DNA of 64,000 bases from Methylocystis rosea SV97 (GTDB lineage: Bacteria > Pseudomonadota > Alphaproteobacteria > Rhizobiales > Beijerinckiaceae), in assembly GCF_000372845.1 (NCBI RefSeq), contig NZ_KB889963.1:2996304-3060303 (forward strand), written 5' to 3'. Below, piece by piece: positions 57,129-64,000 of the stretch. The position numbers were made by a program, and so were the translations under genes. Numbering within the stretch: the stretch's first letter is position 1; each line of letters opens with the position of its first letter. Below the pieces are notes generated by a model that searched no databases, had not been told where the DNA came from, and saw only the letters and a list, made by a program, of their open reading frames with translations.

Positions 57129-57937
57129 TCGTCCTCGCGGACGCGCACGCCGATAATCATGCCGTCCTCGAACCAGCTCGACAGAGATTGCGCCAGCCGC
57201 TCTGGCGCAATCTCGCCCGCCTGCTGAAAGGCGGTCATCTGACAAATGTCCCCGAAGGCGTGCCCGGCGCGCGCTTCGGAAAGCGCGACATATTCGTCGG
57301 GCTCGAGCTGGCGGTAGGCCGATTCATGGTCGACGCGCCATACGGCGGCATATTCGATGTGTTCGCCCGCCGCGGGCTTATCGACGTTCGCCGGCGCCTC
57401 CTCGCTGATCGCCGCGCCGTAAGCCTCGATCGTGCCGGCGACGAGTTCGAGCAGCGTGAGGCTCGGGTCGAATTCGAAAGCGAGCCGCGCCCAATCGTCG
57501 GGCGCAAAGCCCGCCAACGCCTGCACCGTCAACGGCGTTTCGTCAGCTGTGTCGAAGGCGTCGACCATGGCGCGCTCAAACAGCGCCATGGAGACGGCAG
57601 CAGCATCGTCGCGCCAGCGCGCATTTTCGCGCATGAAGTCCGGCAGTCCGGTGGTGAACCAGCGGGCGTTCGGATCGTGCGACGGACATTGGTCGATGTA
57701 GTCGTCGACCAGCGCGTCAAACGCCTCGTCTCCGAGAATCGCGCGCAGCCCCGGGTGATCCTGCGCAACAAAGTCCGCCAGCCGTACGCGGTACCCCGTC
57801 TGATAGACGTCCAGCAGCGTCTCTGGCGCGGCGCCGCGCGGCGACGGCCTTAGTTTCTTCAGGAGCGGCTTGTCCGCCTCTCCAGAGCCGGCCAGCACAC
57901 GCTGCTGAAACAGAGACTGAAAATCGGCGAGCTTCAT
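57098..57937 (-). CDS. bufC: DUF2063 protein, MNIO partner (BufC/HvfC-like)
   Basis: This 279-residue protein has the DUF2063 N-terminal domain (LADFQSLFQQRVLAG, VYQTGYRVRLADFVAQDHPG, FDALVDDYIDQCPSHDPNAR) and a C-terminal domain with FDPSLTLLELVAGTIEAYG and a WRVDHESAYRQLEPDEYVAL segment. Family members act as partner proteins of DUF692 (MNIO) enzymes in maturing Cys-containing RiPP peptides, probably by presenting the precursor. Its ATG overlaps the enzyme gene by 4 bp. It is the third gene of the precursor-enzyme-partner operon. Confidence 0.82.
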   Translation of the reverse strand: MKLADFQSLFQQRVLAGSGEADKPLLKKLRPSPRGAAPETLLDVYQTGYRVRLADFVAQDHPGLRAILGDEAFDALVDDYIDQCPSHDPNARWFTTGLPDFMRENARWRDDAAAVSMALFERAMVDAFDTADETPLTVQALAGFAPDDWARLAFEFDPSLTLLELVAGTIEAYGAAISEEAPANVDKPAAGEHIEYAAVWRVDHESAYRQLEPDEYVALSEARAGHAFGDICQMTAFQQAGEIAPERLAQSLSSWFEDGMIIGVRVREDDQASNTPSSA

Positions 57938-58779
57938 GCCGCGCTGAGCGCTCGCTCTTTTGAGATGCGGGCGTCGATATCGCGCATATTCTGGAGTTCG
58001 TCGAGAAGCTCCGCGAGCGGCGGATAATTGTCGTCGCGCTCAATCATGGCGGAGACGTCGCCGCAGCGACGACGCGCGTGCTCATAGAGCGCCCAGACCT
58101 CATCGCAGACCGGCTGGTCGTGAGTGTCGACGCGATGCGTCTCGTGATCGGTGTGACCCGCCATGTGAAATTGCACGACGCGCTCGGCCGGAACGCCATC
58201 GATGAAGGCGACCGGATCGAAGCCGTGGTTGAAGCTCGAAACGAAAACATTGTTGACGTCGAGCAGCAACAGGCAATCGGCGCGCTCGGCCATTTCGCGG
58301 ACGAACTCGTGTTCGCTCATCTCCGAATCGACGAAGGACACGTAGGTTGAGGCGTTTTCAACGACCAGCCGACGCTTGAGAAAATCCTGCACCCGCTGGA
58401 TGCGCTCGACGATATGCGCAAGCGATTCGCGCGTGTAGGGAATGGGCAGCAGATCGTGGAGCGTCACGCCATGAACGCCTGTCCAGGCGACGTGATCTGA
58501 AACCCATGCCGGCTCGACGCGTTCGGCGAGCGCCTTCAACTGTCGCAAATAGTCGAAATTGAGCGGGTCGGTTGACGCAAGCGACATCGAGACGCCATGC
58601 ATGACGATGGGGTAATCGGCGCGTATGCGCTCCAACATCGCCAGAGGCCGGCCGCCGGCGAGCATATAGTTTTCAGAAATGATTTCGAACCAGTCGATCG
58701 GCGGGCGCGACGACAGGATCTCTTCATAGTAGATCGGCCGCAGACCCAAGCCGTAGCCAAGCGGCGCGGGTTTTTCCAT
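57934..58779 (-). CDS. bufB: DUF692 multinuclear non-haem iron oxidative enzyme (MNIO, BufB-like)
   Basis: This 281-residue TIM-barrel enzyme belongs to the MNIO/DUF692 family, which modifies cysteines of RiPP precursors (methanobactin, bufferin and related pathways). It has GYGLGLRPIYYEEIL, IDWFEIISENYM, and candidate iron ligands in VMHGVSMS (His61), DHVAW (Asp95, His96), VVENAST (Glu141), LLDVNNVFV (Asp174), SFNHGFD (His185), QFHMAGH and VDTHDQPVCDEV, and Glu247. The ATG at 58779 follows GAGGGGAAC. It is 89 bp downstream of the putative precursor gene. Confidence 0.88.
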   Translation of the reverse strand: MEKPAPLGYGLGLRPIYYEEILSSRPPIDWFEIISENYMLAGGRPLAMLERIRADYPIVMHGVSMSLASTDPLNFDYLRQLKALAERVEPAWVSDHVAWTGVHGVTLHDLLPIPYTRESLAHIVERIQRVQDFLKRRLVVENASTYVSFVDSEMSEHEFVREMAERADCLLLLDVNNVFVSSFNHGFDPVAFIDGVPAERVVQFHMAGHTDHETHRVDTHDQPVCDEVWALYEHARRRCGDVSAMIERDDNYPPLAELLDELQNMRDIDARISKERALSAA

Positions 58780-58868
58780 GACGTGTTCCCCTCTCAGGCA
58801 TCGCCGCTCATGCCGGAGCCGCATCAGCGTGGCGGGGACGACGTAGGAGCCGCCCCCGCGCAAGGCGA

Positions 58869-59099
58869 TTACTTGCTGTGGCAGCGGCTCTTCATGTTGC
58901 AGCGGCCCTTGTGGTGGTGACACTGCGCCTTGTGGTGGCATTTGGCCATGCCGCGGCATGTTCCCTTGGCGCCGCAATGCGTCTTCGCGTGGGTCGACTT
59001 CGCGGAATGCGCGTAGGCGGGCGCAACCGACGCGCCGCTCAGAGCAAGGGCGACGGCGGCGGCGGCGAGAGCCGAACCTGAAATAATATTCGTCTTCAT
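58869..59099 (-). CDS. Putative secreted Cys/His-rich RiPP precursor of the MNIO operon
   Basis: This 76-residue peptide has a classical signal peptide (1-30, ending PAYA/HS), then a basic core with Cys at 42, 48, 54, 60, 67 and 73: spacing 6, 6, 6, 7, 6. Each repeat has the form C-x5, e.g. CGAKGT, CRGMAK, CHHKAQ; His is abundant (11 of the last 46 residues, none shared with the EGKC motif of other bufferins). Strong AGGAGAAAGAG ribosome-binding site. Gene order precursor-MNIO-DUF2063 matches bufferin operons, whose exported products bind copper. The core differs from known ones, so product and metal are inferred. Confidence 0.7.
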   Translation of the reverse strand: MKTNIISGSALAAAAVALALSGASVAPAYAHSAKSTHAKTHCGAKGTCRGMAKCHHKAQCHHHKGRCNMKSRCHSK

Positions 59100-59364
59100 C
59101 TCTTTCTCCTCTTTATATCCCTATCGCAACGACGGGAAGTCGACGCTCTCGCTGTGTAACGGCGAATGCGAAGTTCTACTGGGCTTTGGCCAAGCGACCC
59201 AGCCCGCCTGCTCGGGGCGGCTACTGCGCCGCCGCTGATGCTTGGCGGCGCGCTGAGGCCTGGCAGTAGGACGCAGACTATGCGCGCAGCTGTGATTCCG
59301 CTAGCGAGAAATTCGCCAACAAACGAGCCTTATTGTGTTATGATTATTATATTAAAACAGTATA

Positions 59365-59392
59365 TTGTTAACTTTTTGCAGCGCAATATCAT
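59365..59392 (+). promoter_or_regulatory. Promoter candidate for rpsA
   Basis: TTGTTA (59365-59370), a 16-bp spacer, and TATCAT (59387-59392) resemble a sigma-70 promoter within an AT-rich block. It would give a leader of about 250 nt before rpsA. The S1 gene needs a strong promoter, which fits; no experimental support. Confidence 0.35.
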
Positions 59393-59464
59393 GGCTTTGG
59401 CTAAGCCGTGCTAAACTTTTTCTTTTCGGCGCGCTTGCGACGGCGTCGCGCCGCTGGTAGATAG

Positions 59465-59491
59465 GCCCCGCCTCGGTAACCAAGCCGGGGC
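59465..59491 (+). promoter_or_regulatory. Leader hairpin upstream of rpsA
   Basis: GCCCCG (59465-59470) pairs with CGGGGC (59486-59491), and the inner bases CCTCGG and CCAAGC extend the helix with two mismatches around a TAA loop. A structured leader about 160 nt upstream of the start could serve S1 autoregulation; function is inferred only. Confidence 0.35.
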
Positions 59492-59651
59492 ATTCGCTTT
59501 GGTTTTCGACATCGGGCCGCGCCGGCAGTTCGCTTAGCGAACTTTTCGTCCAGCCTCGCGTTTTAGCCGCGGGGGACGTCCGATCGCCGAAAGCCGATCT
59601 GCAACGCTAACCCTTGCCGGCGCCGCCCTCTCTGGGCTCTCAGGAGAACAA

Positions 59652-61397
59652 ATGTCCGCCACGACCGATCGCGCGCCTACGCGCGAAGATTTCGCCGCTC
59701 TGCTTGATGAGAGCTATGGCCAGAACGAGGCCTTCGAAGGTTCCGTCATCAAGGGCCGCGTCGTCGCCATCGAAAAGGATGTCGCCGTCATCGACATTGG
59801 CCTCAAGACCGAGGGCCGCGTCGCCATCAAGGAATTCACCGGCTATGGCCGGGACCCCGCCCCCCAAGTGGGCGAAGAGGTCGAAGTCTACCTGGAGCGC
59901 GTCGAGAACGCGCTCGGCGAAGCGGTCATTTCGCGCGACAAGGCGCGCCGCGAAGAGAGCTGGGTCAAGCTCGAAAAGGCCTTCGAGACCAATGAAAAGG
60001 TCGAGGGCGTCATCTTCAATCAGGTTAAGGGCGGCTTCACCGTCGACCTCGACGGCGCCGTGGCCTTTCTGCCGCGCAGCCAGGTCGACATTCGTCCGAT
60101 CCGCGACGTCGGCCCGCTGATGAACGTGCCGCAGCCGTTCCACATCCTGAAGATGGACCGCCGGCGCGGCAATATCGTCGTCTCGCGCCGCACCGTGCTC
60201 GAAGAGAGCCGCGCCGAGCAGCGCCACGAGATCGTCGCCAACCTCGAAGAGGGACAGGTGATCGACGGCGTGGTGAAGAACATCACCGACTACGGCGCCT
60301 TCGTGGATCTCGGCGGCATCGACGGCCTGCTGCATGTCACCGACATCGCCTGGCGGCGCGTCAATCATCCGTCCGAGGTGCTGACCATCGGTCAGACCGT
60401 CAAGGTGAAGATCATCAAGATCAATCACGAGACGCACCGCATCTCGCTCGGCATGAAGCAGCTCCTCGAAGATCCCTGGCAGGGCATCGAGGCGAAATAT
60501 CCGATCAGCGCCAGGTTCCACGGCCGCGTGACCAACATCACCGACTACGGCGCTTTCGTCGAACTGGAGCCCGGCATCGAAGGCCTCGTCCACGTCTCGG
60601 AAATGAGCTGGACGAAAAAGAACGTCCATCCCGGCAAGATCGTCTCGACGAGCCAGGAAGTCGACGTTCAGGTGCTCGAGGTCGATCCGGTCAAACGCCG
60701 AATCTCGCTGGGCCTCAAGCAGTGCCTGCAGAATCCGTGGGAGGCCTTCGCCGAGAAGCATCCGGTCGGCTCGACCGTCTCGGGCGAAGTGAAGAACAAG
60801 ACCGAGTTCGGGCTCTTCATCGGGCTCGATGGCGACGTGGACGGCATGGTCCATCTGTCGGATCTCGACTGGAACCGTCCCGGCGAGCAGGTCATCGAGG
60901 AGTATAAGAAGGGCGACATGATCAACGCCCAGGTCCTCGATGTCGACGTGGAGAAGGAGCGCATTTCGCTTGGCGTCAAGCAGCTCGCAGGTGATCCGTT
61001 CGCTTCCGTCAGCGCCGAAGAAGGCGGCGAGCTCAGAAAGGGCCTCGTCATCACCTGCGAGGTGACCGAGGTGAAGGATTCCGGCATCGACGTAAAGATC
61101 GCCGGCACCGATCTCTCCACCTTCATCAAGCGCAGCGAACTCGCTCGCGACCGCGCCGATCAGCGTCCTGAACGGTTCGCCGTCGGCGAGAAGGTCGACG
61201 CCCGCGTGACGCTGTTCGACCGCAAGGCCCGCAAGGTCTCCGTCTCGATCAAGGCGCTTGAAGTCGCTGAAGAGAAGGAGGCCATCGCGCAATATGGCTC
61301 GGCCGACTCCGGCGCTTCGCTCGGCGACATTCTTGGCGCGGCTCTCAAAGCCCGCGAAGAGACGCCCAAGAAAGCCAAGAAGGACGAAGAGGAGTAA
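59652..61397 (+). CDS. rpsA: 30S ribosomal protein S1
   Basis: S1 binds mRNA on the small subunit. The 581-residue protein contains six S1 OB-fold repeats; repeats 3-6 are clear, for example VKNITDYGAFVDLGGIDGLLH, VTNITDYGAFVELEPGIEGLV and VKNKTEFGLFIGLDGDVDGMV. An N-terminal EDFAALLDESYG ribosome-anchoring segment and a charged, Lys-rich C-terminus (PKKAKKDEEE) frame them. The ATG follows GGAGAACAA. A strong terminator follows the stop. Length is typical for alphaproteobacterial S1. Confidence 0.96.
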   Translation: MSATTDRAPTREDFAALLDESYGQNEAFEGSVIKGRVVAIEKDVAVIDIGLKTEGRVAIKEFTGYGRDPAPQVGEEVEVYLERVENALGEAVISRDKARREESWVKLEKAFETNEKVEGVIFNQVKGGFTVDLDGAVAFLPRSQVDIRPIRDVGPLMNVPQPFHILKMDRRRGNIVVSRRTVLEESRAEQRHEIVANLEEGQVIDGVVKNITDYGAFVDLGGIDGLLHVTDIAWRRVNHPSEVLTIGQTVKVKIIKINHETHRISLGMKQLLEDPWQGIEAKYPISARFHGRVTNITDYGAFVELEPGIEGLVHVSEMSWTKKNVHPGKIVSTSQEVDVQVLEVDPVKRRISLGLKQCLQNPWEAFAEKHPVGSTVSGEVKNKTEFGLFIGLDGDVDGMVHLSDLDWNRPGEQVIEEYKKGDMINAQVLDVDVEKERISLGVKQLAGDPFASVSAEEGGELRKGLVITCEVTEVKDSGIDVKIAGTDLSTFIKRSELARDRADQRPERFAVGEKVDARVTLFDRKARKVSVSIKALEVAEEKEAIAQYGSADSGASLGDILGAALKAREETPKKAKKDEEE

Positions 61398-61421
61398 GAT
61401 CTCCTCGACCGCTCGTTTCAG

Positions 61422-61451
61422 GCCCGCGCCGCAAGGCGCGGGCTTTTCTTT
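61422..61451 (+). terminator. Rho-independent terminator after rpsA
   Basis: GCCCGCGCC (61422-61430) pairs perfectly with GGCGCGGGC (61435-61443) around GCAA, followed by TTTTCTTTG. It lies 25 bp past the rpsA stop. Confidence 0.9.
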
Positions 61452-61583
61452 GCGCCTCGCGTAAACCTTTCATTCACCAAACTCCAATTCGCGCAGAGCC
61501 GTTAACGCTAACTTCTGAAACGACTGGGCAAAGTCGGCGTGTTTTCCGCCCGCGGCCGCCGCGGGCCGCCGGAGTCGCGTCCC

Positions 61584-62519
61584 ATGAGCGTTGCCGAAGT
61601 CGACCCCAACTACAGGCGTTATGCGCAGCCGCTGCGCGCCCGCCCCGCGGGCGTTCGGGCAGCCATCGGAATGGGCGTCGGGCCAACGATCATTCTCTTC
61701 GCCGCACTCGTCCTTCTTCCGCGCGGAGCTCAGATCCCAGAACCGAAAGTCGCGGCGAACGTCGAGCAACCGCGCGTCACCGTCGCGCCCTCGCGCAAGA
61801 TTTCCACCAAGGTTTCCGTCGAAGCCATCGAGGCCTCGGCGCTGATGGCGAAGCCCTTCAGCGCATTCGACATCGCCGCGCCGGAATTCGACCGGGAGAA
61901 AAAAACGATCGCCGTGCGCGACAGCGAGAACGGCTCCGGCCGTATCGACACGATCGCCGTCGGGCAATTCGCAATGGGCGCGCCCTTCATGCGCGTCGAT
62001 ATTCATCAGGATATCGTCGACAAGGAAAAGACGTCCGATTTCTTCCTCGACATGACCCGACACGCCGCCCAGGCCGGCCTTAACGTCGCGAAGATCGGCC
62101 AGCCGAGCGCGCTCATCACCAAATTCGGGGCGTTTGAGACGGCCGAAATACGGCTCTCGCAAACCGCATCCGAGGGCGTCGCCGCGAGCGAGCGCAGCTG
62201 CCTCGCGGCGCGTTTCATCGATGGCAAGCTCGCTCTCGAAATCGCCGGACTGGCATGCGGCGAATCGGCGAAACCGATCGACCGGGTCGCGCTCGGCTGC
62301 ATGTTGGACCGCATCAACTACACGGCGAGTCCGGATAATCCGGCGCTGAACGATTTCTTCGCGCAAGCGGCGTCGACGCGCGCCATTGGCTGCGGCAATA
62401 TCTCGCGCGATGACCTGACCGCGACCATCCCAGCGCAAAAGAACGCCGCGCGTCCGGCGCAGGGCGCACGCCGCGCGCATGCGCGGACATCGCGCCAAGG
62501 CGCACAGATCACGCGCTAG
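61584..62519 (+). CDS. Conserved-looking hypothetical membrane-anchored protein
   Basis: This 311-residue protein has a short cytosolic N-terminus (SVAEVDPNYRRYAQP), one membrane helix (residues 29-46), a Pro-rich linker and a soluble periplasmic domain with four Cys (in SCLAAR, LACGES, LGCMLD, IGCGNIS) that may form disulfides. The C-terminus is Arg/Ala-rich. The ATG at 61584 (MSVAEVDPNY) is preferred because the helix then sits near the N-terminus. I do not recognise the family; the domain sequence looks well formed rather than shadow-like. It lies between S1 and S4 genes on the same strand. Confidence 0.65.
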   Translation: MSVAEVDPNYRRYAQPLRARPAGVRAAIGMGVGPTIILFAALVLLPRGAQIPEPKVAANVEQPRVTVAPSRKISTKVSVEAIEASALMAKPFSAFDIAAPEFDREKKTIAVRDSENGSGRIDTIAVGQFAMGAPFMRVDIHQDIVDKEKTSDFFLDMTRHAAQAGLNVAKIGQPSALITKFGAFETAEIRLSQTASEGVAASERSCLAARFIDGKLALEIAGLACGESAKPIDRVALGCMLDRINYTASPDNPALNDFFAQAASTRAIGCGNISRDDLTATIPAQKNAARPAQGARRAHARTSRQGAQITR

Positions 62520-62633
62520 GCGTTCCGCATTCACCCTGACGGCGGATTGCTGGCGGGAAATCTCGCTTTAATTCGCTTTTGCGAAACGATCCGCTATTAT
62601 GAGATACAGCGTTCAGTCCGAAAGGGGATCGTG

Positions 62634-62972
62634 ATGCGCAGGAATAAAGTGCTGTCGGCGGGGCTCGCCTGTCTGGTGTTGTTCGCGGCGGGCGATGCGC
62701 TCGCCAAGTCCCGCTATCGCGTAGCCTCGAGCGATGTTTGTTGCGGCCGCGGTCCGATCGACATCCAGCGCCGCAGCTGGCTCGATCCCGGCACCCAGGT
62801 GCCGGTCGGCAGCACCAACCGCTACATGGTCCAGCAGACCTACCTCAATCATGATCCCATCGAGCGCAACCAGCGCAGCTGGTATATGCAGGAGACGCTT
62901 CCGCAGCGGCCGCCCTACAACGCGAGCATGATCGTGCCTTATGATGAGGGTTTTCCGTTCTGGTGGCCGTAA
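62634..62972 (+). CDS. Small exported hypothetical protein
   Basis: This 112-residue protein has a signal peptide (1-24, ending DALA/KS) and a polar mature part with a CC pair at 36-37 and repeated Arg-Ser-Trp motifs (QRRSWLDPGTQ, NQRSWYMQETL), a long stretch of Pro/Gln/Arg and a final PFWWP. The ATG at 62634 is preceded by AAAGGGG. No family recognised; the N-terminal signal and RBS support expression. Periplasmic or outer-membrane association is inferred. Confidence 0.65.
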   Translation: MRRNKVLSAGLACLVLFAAGDALAKSRYRVASSDVCCGRGPIDIQRRSWLDPGTQVPVGSTNRYMVQQTYLNHDPIERNQRSWYMQETLPQRPPYNASMIVPYDEGFPFWWP

Positions 62973-63066
62973 GTCGGCTTTTCTCCAGAAATCTTGACTT
63001 AGGGAGCGCTTTCCTTTAGCTCCCCACGAGCCTGACGCGGCCCGTTCGCGCCAGGCGAGCACCCGT

Positions 63067-63143
63067 GGCGTTTGCTGCAAACGCCTGTCGGCCGGTTGAC
63101 GGCAGAGGAGGGCGCGTTCTTGAAGCCCCGGCGCTGGCCGGGG
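63067..63143 (+). promoter_or_regulatory. Tandem hairpins in the rpsD leader
   Basis: GGCGTTTG-CTG-CAAACGCC (63067-63085) and CCCCGGC-GCTG-GCCGGGG (63126-63143) are two perfect hairpins 110-185 bp upstream of the rpsD start. S4 autoregulates translation in other bacteria, so a leader target is plausible; this is inference. The rest of the 279-bp gap (62973-63251) has no gene. Confidence 0.4.
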
Positions 63144-63251
63144 GCGGCGAGAGACGCGAATCTGGACGACGTCCGAGCGCAACGCTCCGGACGCATTTCG
63201 TCTTTCGCCTCTCGCACGCCACAACGCGACCATGAGAGGACGAGAGTCAAA

Positions 63252-63869
63252 GTGACGAAGCGCGCAGAAGCAAAATATAAGCTCGACCGCCGCCTGGGCC
63301 AGAACATCTGGGGCCGCCCGAAGAGCCCCGTTAACCGCCGCGAATATGGCCCCGGACAGCACGGACAGCGGCGCAAGGGCAAGCTCTCCGACTATGGCAC
63401 GCAGCTCAAAGCCAAGCAGAAGCTCAAGGGCTATTACGGCAATATTTCCGAGAAGCAGTTTCGCAAATATTATGCGGAAGCGATCCGCTTGAAGGGCGAC
63501 TCGGGCGATAATCTGATCGGCCTTTTGGAGCGGCGCCTTGACGCCATCGTCTATCGCGCGAAATTCGTTCCGACGGTTTTCGCCGCGCGCCAGTTCGTCA
63601 ATCACGGCCACATCCGCGTCAACGGCAAGCGCGTCAACATTCCATCTTATCAGGTGAAGGTCGGCGACGTGATCGAGGTGAAGGAAGCCTCGAAACAGGC
63701 CGTGACCGTGCTCGAGGCGGTTCAGCTCGCCGAGCGTGACGCGCCGGAATATTACGACGTCGACCACTCCAAGATGACCGCGAAGCTCGTCCGGGTGCCG
63801 CATGCGACGGAGGTGCCCTATCCAGTGCAGATGGAGCCGAACCTCGTCATCGAGTTCTATTCGCGCTAA
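63252..63869 (+). CDS. rpsD: 30S ribosomal protein S4
   Basis: S4 nucleates 30S assembly by binding 16S rRNA. The 205-residue protein has the N-terminal domain beginning [20 protein letters not shown] and the S4 RNA-binding domain ([40 protein letters not shown]). The start is GTG; the preceding purine-rich GAGAGGACGAGAGTCAAA supplies the ribosome-binding site, and longer forms would add non-homologous residues. A terminator follows. Confidence 0.96.
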   Translation: MTKRAEAKYKLDRRLGQNIWGRPKSPVNRREYGPGQHGQRRKGKLSDYGTQLKAKQKLKGYYGNISEKQFRKYYAEAIRLKGDSGDNLIGLLERRLDAIVYRAKFVPTVFAARQFVNHGHIRVNGKRVNIPSYQVKVGDVIEVKEASKQAVTVLEAVQLAERDAPEYYDVDHSKMTAKLVRVPHATEVPYPVQMEPNLVIEFYSR

Positions 63870-63896
63870 CCTCGACGCGCAGCAATGTGAAGAAGA

Positions 63897-63922
63897 CAGC
63901 CGCGTCGAGCGGCTGTTTTTTT
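63897..63922 (+). terminator. Rho-independent terminator after rpsD
   Basis: CAGCCGC (63897-63903) pairs with GCGGCTG (63909-63915) around GTCGA, followed by seven T. The remaining bases to 64000 show no gene. Confidence 0.85.
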
Positions 63923-64000
63923 ATGCCCATTCTTGACTGTGGGACCGCAATCGGAAAGTCTGGAGCGCTTCCCGATCACATGGATCCACGGGGTCGATAA

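Larger units (their letters stand above)
59100..59651. other. Intergenic region between RiPP operon and rpsA
   Basis: This 552-bp gap has no convincing gene. An 82-codon frame (59166-59414) lacks RBS and plausible composition. It contains an AT-rich block (about 59325-59395), unusual for this genome, a promoter candidate, an 8-bp hairpin (59390-59410) with a downstream T-rich stretch, and a second hairpin (59465-59491) in the presumed rpsA leader. Confidence 0.6.

Noticed and set aside
59166-59414. 82-codon plus-strand frame upstream of rpsA
   Set aside because: No ribosome-binding site, atypical composition ending in the AT-rich block, and no family resemblance.
59640-61292. 550-codon frame antisense to rpsA
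   Set aside because: Acidic low-complexity shadow of the S1 gene, without a ribosome-binding site or recognisable domain.
62613-63803. 396-codon minus-strand frame across two genes and rpsD
   Set aside because: It spans three unrelated regions including rpsD, so it is a shadow frame.

Overview
The window reads as chromosomal core DNA of a GC-rich alphaproteobacterium of the order Hyphomicrobiales (Rhizobiales), probably a methylotroph. The order-level placement rests on the layout of the division and cell-wall cluster, an FtsZ with a long linker, a Pro-rich small porin, OpgG/OpgH glucan synthesis and an extensin-like protein. The methylotroph idea rests on a formaldehyde-activating-enzyme homologue and is an inference; a Methylocystaceae/Beijerinckiaceae-type methanotroph would fit. 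No rRNA, tRNA, insertion sequence, prophage or CRISPR array was seen.

Layout. 1-6 kb: a PstS-like phosphate-binding protein behind a probable Pho box, an extensin-like protein, a PHA-granule-type protein, a methyltransferase, and a tyrosine/phenylalanine set (chorismate mutase, HisC-type aminotransferase, prephenate/arogenate dehydrogenase). 6.0-6.7 kb: a MazEF-type toxin-antitoxin pair with a palindromic operator candidate. 6.7-31.2 kb: one long minus-strand run that, in transcription order, is rsmH-ftsL-ftsI-murE-murF-mraY-murD-ftsW-murG-murC-[ParE-type toxin-antitoxin module]-murB-hypothetical-ddlB-ftsQ-ftsA-ftsZ-lpxC-bamD-recN. It covers peptidoglycan precursor synthesis, the divisome, lipid A commitment and outer-membrane assembly, with start/stop overlaps at most junctions. 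RNase P RNA (31.5-31.9 kb) lies just upstream.

32-38.8 kb: SmbP-like metal-binding protein, type II NADH dehydrogenase, a small membrane protein, PriA, HrcA and a porin. 38.9-47.3 kb: a surface-polysaccharide region with two tandem paralogous glycosyltransferases, a third GT-A-like protein, an LptF/LptG-family permease, a Wzm/Wzt ABC exporter and a Tat-type FAD protein. 47.3-54.6 kb: GlmS and GlmU (UDP-GlcNAc supply), then OpgG and OpgH (periplasmic glucans). 54.6-56 kb: DUF952 protein and PyrD.

56-59.1 kb holds the least ordinary genes: an exported protein with a von Hippel-Lindau beta-domain signature, a divergent formaldehyde-activating-enzyme paralogue lacking the catalytic His, and a three-gene RiPP-type operon (secreted precursor peptide with cysteines at near-perfect 6-residue spacing, DUF692/MNIO enzyme, DUF2063 partner) resembling the copper-buffering bufferin systems. 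59.6-64 kb: ribosomal proteins S1 and S4 with two conserved-looking hypothetical genes between them.
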